A stretch of 64,000 nucleotides of DNA from Flagellimonas sp. 389. GTDB lineage: Bacteria > Bacteroidota > Bacteroidia > Flavobacteriales > Flavobacteriaceae. A program made the position numbers and the translations under genes. Each line of letters begins with the position of its first letter. Position 1 is the stretch's first letter. This document shows, piece after piece, positions 62,598 to 64,000 of the stretch. The notes under the pieces are model-generated. The model did no database searches. It saw nothing but the letters and a program-made list of their open reading frames with translations, and was not told where the DNA came from. The stretch is from NCBI RefSeq assembly GCF_018449435.1, contig NZ_JAHCMU010000001.1, positions 1-64,000 on the forward strand. The letters are read 5' to 3'.

Positions 62598-63941
62598 TTA
62601 ATAATGAAATTGTCTACTTTCTTCAATAAATGGGTTACGCTTTGGTTGTAATGGTGCTTTTGTAAGGGCATTGAACACCCAGTACACAAACAATCCTCCA
62701 AAGAATAGTATTCCTCCAATCTCTGGCAACCCAATATACCATTGATCACCCACAGTAGCTGGCATAATCATATTGAAAACATCTAGATAATGCCCTAGAA
62801 GTACTACAATACCTGCCATTATAACAAACCAGTTCACCCTTTTGTAATCGCTGTTCATGAGCACCAACAACGGGAATATAAAATTCATGGCAAGCATTCC
62901 AAAGAATGGCAACTTGTAATCTTCTATTCTTGTAACAAAGTACGTTACTTCTTCAGGGATATTGGCATACCAAATCAACATAAACTGTGCAAACCAAAGA
63001 TAAGTCCAGAAAATGCTGATACCAAACATAAATTTGGCCAAATCATGCAAGTGGCTATCATTAACATCTTCTAAATATCCTCTTGATTTCAAATAGATAG
63101 TAATCATAGCGATTACCGTTATTCCTGAAACGAACATACTTGCAAATACATACCAGCCAAACAGTGTACTGAACCAGTGTGGATCAACACTCATAATCCA
63201 ATCCCAAGACATCATGGATTCTGTTATTAGATAGAATACCAAAAATGCAGCGGACCATCTAAAGTTTTTGATAAAGTTTGAATTATCGTCGGATTCATCT
63301 TGCGCCAAGGATAACTTTCTTGAGTATTGTCTATAGAAAATCCATCCGCCTAAAAAGATAGCTGCTCTTATTAAAAAGAAGGTAGGATTCAAATATCCCG
63401 CTTTTCCTTGAAGCAATTTGTCATGGGCCACAACATCGGCATCCATCCAAACAAACATATGGTTCATATGTAGTACACAAAGTACCAAGATAACGAACAC
63501 TATAATTCCTCCAGGCACTAAGTAAGAGGTGATTCCTTCCATAACACGGAACAGTAATGGCGACCATCCCGCCTGTGCGGCGCGTTGTATTGCATAAAAT
63601 GCCAAAACACCAAGTGATATCATAAAAAAGAAAAAAGCAGCTACATAAAGTGCAGACCAAGGTCTATTTTGCAACTGATGCAATACATGCTCATCATGCG
63701 ATGCATCGTGCTCTCCTACATGTGCAGCGGCTTCTCCATGGGTGTCTTTTTCAGCATGCCCGCTAGCCTTATCGCCGTGTGCAACTTCTCCTCCATGGTC
63801 ATCACCGTGTGCAGAAGCAACCATAGCTTTAGCTTCTTCCACTGTGCTGGGAGCACTTAAAAAACCTGTTGCTAAACAAATCAATCCAACTGCCATTGCA
63901 ATGAAAGATCCTATTCTAAGTTTATTTGAAAACGTGTACAT
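62598..63941 (-). CDS. actF: Alternative complex III subunit ActF
   Basis: This 447-residue membrane subunit of quinol:cytochrome c oxidoreductase (alternative complex III) has about ten helices of the NrfD/PsrC-like quinol-binding type. Between the first and second helices (residues 44-87) lies a His/Asp/Glu-rich loop with about eleven His. Family marks are MSWDWIMSVDPHWFSTLFGWYVF and the end QPKRNPFIEESRQFHY. It is followed by coxB, the usual Bacteroidota order. Confidence 0.93.
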   Translation of the reverse strand: MYTFSNKLRIGSFIAMAVGLICLATGFLSAPSTVEEAKAMVASAHGDDHGGEVAHGDKASGHAEKDTHGEAAAHVGEHDASHDEHVLHQLQNRPWSALYVAAFFFFMISLGVLAFYAIQRAAQAGWSPLLFRVMEGITSYLVPGGIIVFVILVLCVLHMNHMFVWMDADVVAHDKLLQGKAGYLNPTFFLIRAAIFLGGWIFYRQYSRKLSLAQDESDDNSNFIKNFRWSAAFLVFYLITESMMSWDWIMSVDPHWFSTLFGWYVFASMFVSGITVIAMITIYLKSRGYLEDVNDSHLHDLAKFMFGISIFWTYLWFAQFMLIWYANIPEEVTYFVTRIEDYKLPFFGMLAMNFIFPLLVLMNSDYKRVNWFVIMAGIVVLLGHYLDVFNMIMPATVGDQWYIGLPEIGGILFFGGLFVYWVFNALTKAPLQPKRNPFIEESRQFHY

Positions 63942-63958
63942 AGTATACTCTTATCCAA

Positions 63959-64000
63959 TTATTTTGTTAGGTCTTCCTTTAATTTCATAACGTACTCGGC
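63959..64000 (-). CDS. C-terminal end of a probable ActE (c-type cytochrome), partial
   Basis: The last thirteen codons (AEYVMKLKEDLTK) and a TAA at 63959-63961 are visible upstream of actF, with 17 bp between stop and the actF ATG. In alternative complex III operons this gene is actE, a c-type cytochrome whose domain commonly ends with an A-x-Y-V helix. The identity rests on position and a very short sequence. Confidence 0.55.
   Translation of the reverse strand, partial: AEYVMKLKEDLTK

Overview
The window reads as chromosomal DNA of a marine member of the Bacteroidota, family Flavobacteriaceae, close to Muricauda/Maribacter-type genomes (genus not resolved by eye). Supporting signs are a complete gliding/type IX secretion gene sprA (2382 aa) beside ruvA, gcvH and a vanZ-like gene; two PorP/SprF proteins; an adhesin with a gliding-motility type B sorting domain; and a cytochrome oxidase set of alternative complex III type (actF-coxB-coxA). 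Intergenic regions are AT-rich, and several carry the Bacteroidota promoter element TAnnTTTG. I see no rRNA, tRNA, CRISPR array, insertion sequence or prophage. No stretch longer than 300 bp lacks a gene.

Layout. 1-1.6 kb: two tandem paralogous surface proteins; the complete one is a collagen-like lipoprotein whose upstream region holds a LytTR-type direct repeat. 1.6-4.0 kb: an alpha/beta hydrolase divergent from an Nramp-fold transporter that lacks the usual metal ligands. 4.0-10 kb: a T9SS surface cassette (modular adhesin, PorP/SprF, OmpA-PD40). 10-11.8 kb: fabD, a region of short degenerate and heptamer repeats, and a gamma-carbonic-anhydrase-like gene. 11.8-14.8 kb: a LytS/LytTR-type two-component pair with a TPR sensor. 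15-17 kb: a DUF4349 membrane protein and a VWA lipoprotein. 17-23 kb: a solitary PorP, a double-Nfu_N NifU protein, dodecin, a DUF255 thioredoxin-domain protein, an MscS channel and tsaB.

23-32.7 kb is an eight-gene efflux locus. A [permease-permease-adaptor] block occurs twice around one ATPase, and a TolC gene closes the locus. 32.8-38.2 kb is a cytochrome c oxidase biogenesis region (small CxxC membrane protein, DUF420, SCO, a cysteine-free SCO neighbour, coxIV, two cox3, ctaB). 38.3-39.9 kb is a gcvH-vanZ-tonB unit with a recognisable promoter and terminator. 40-55.5 kb carries sprA, ruvA, maeB, a sodium/solute symporter, queG, a cytochrome P450 and ruvB. 55.6-59.4 kb holds a small toxin-antitoxin pair, a long acyl-CoA oxidase-like gene and a DUF2807 protein. 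59.5-64 kb is coxA, coxB, actF and the last codons of a probable actE.

The respiratory genes work as one system: complex III (Act) passes electrons to CoxB/CoxA, while ctaB, SCO, DUF420 and the cox3/cox4 genes supply heme, copper and remaining subunits. SprA and the PorP proteins belong to type IX secretion, which would export and attach the adhesin. Most of the window is ordinary core genome. The least-explained parts are the duplicated efflux block, the modular adhesin, the motif-deficient Nramp protein, the cysteine-free SCO partner and the LytTR-like promoter repeat.
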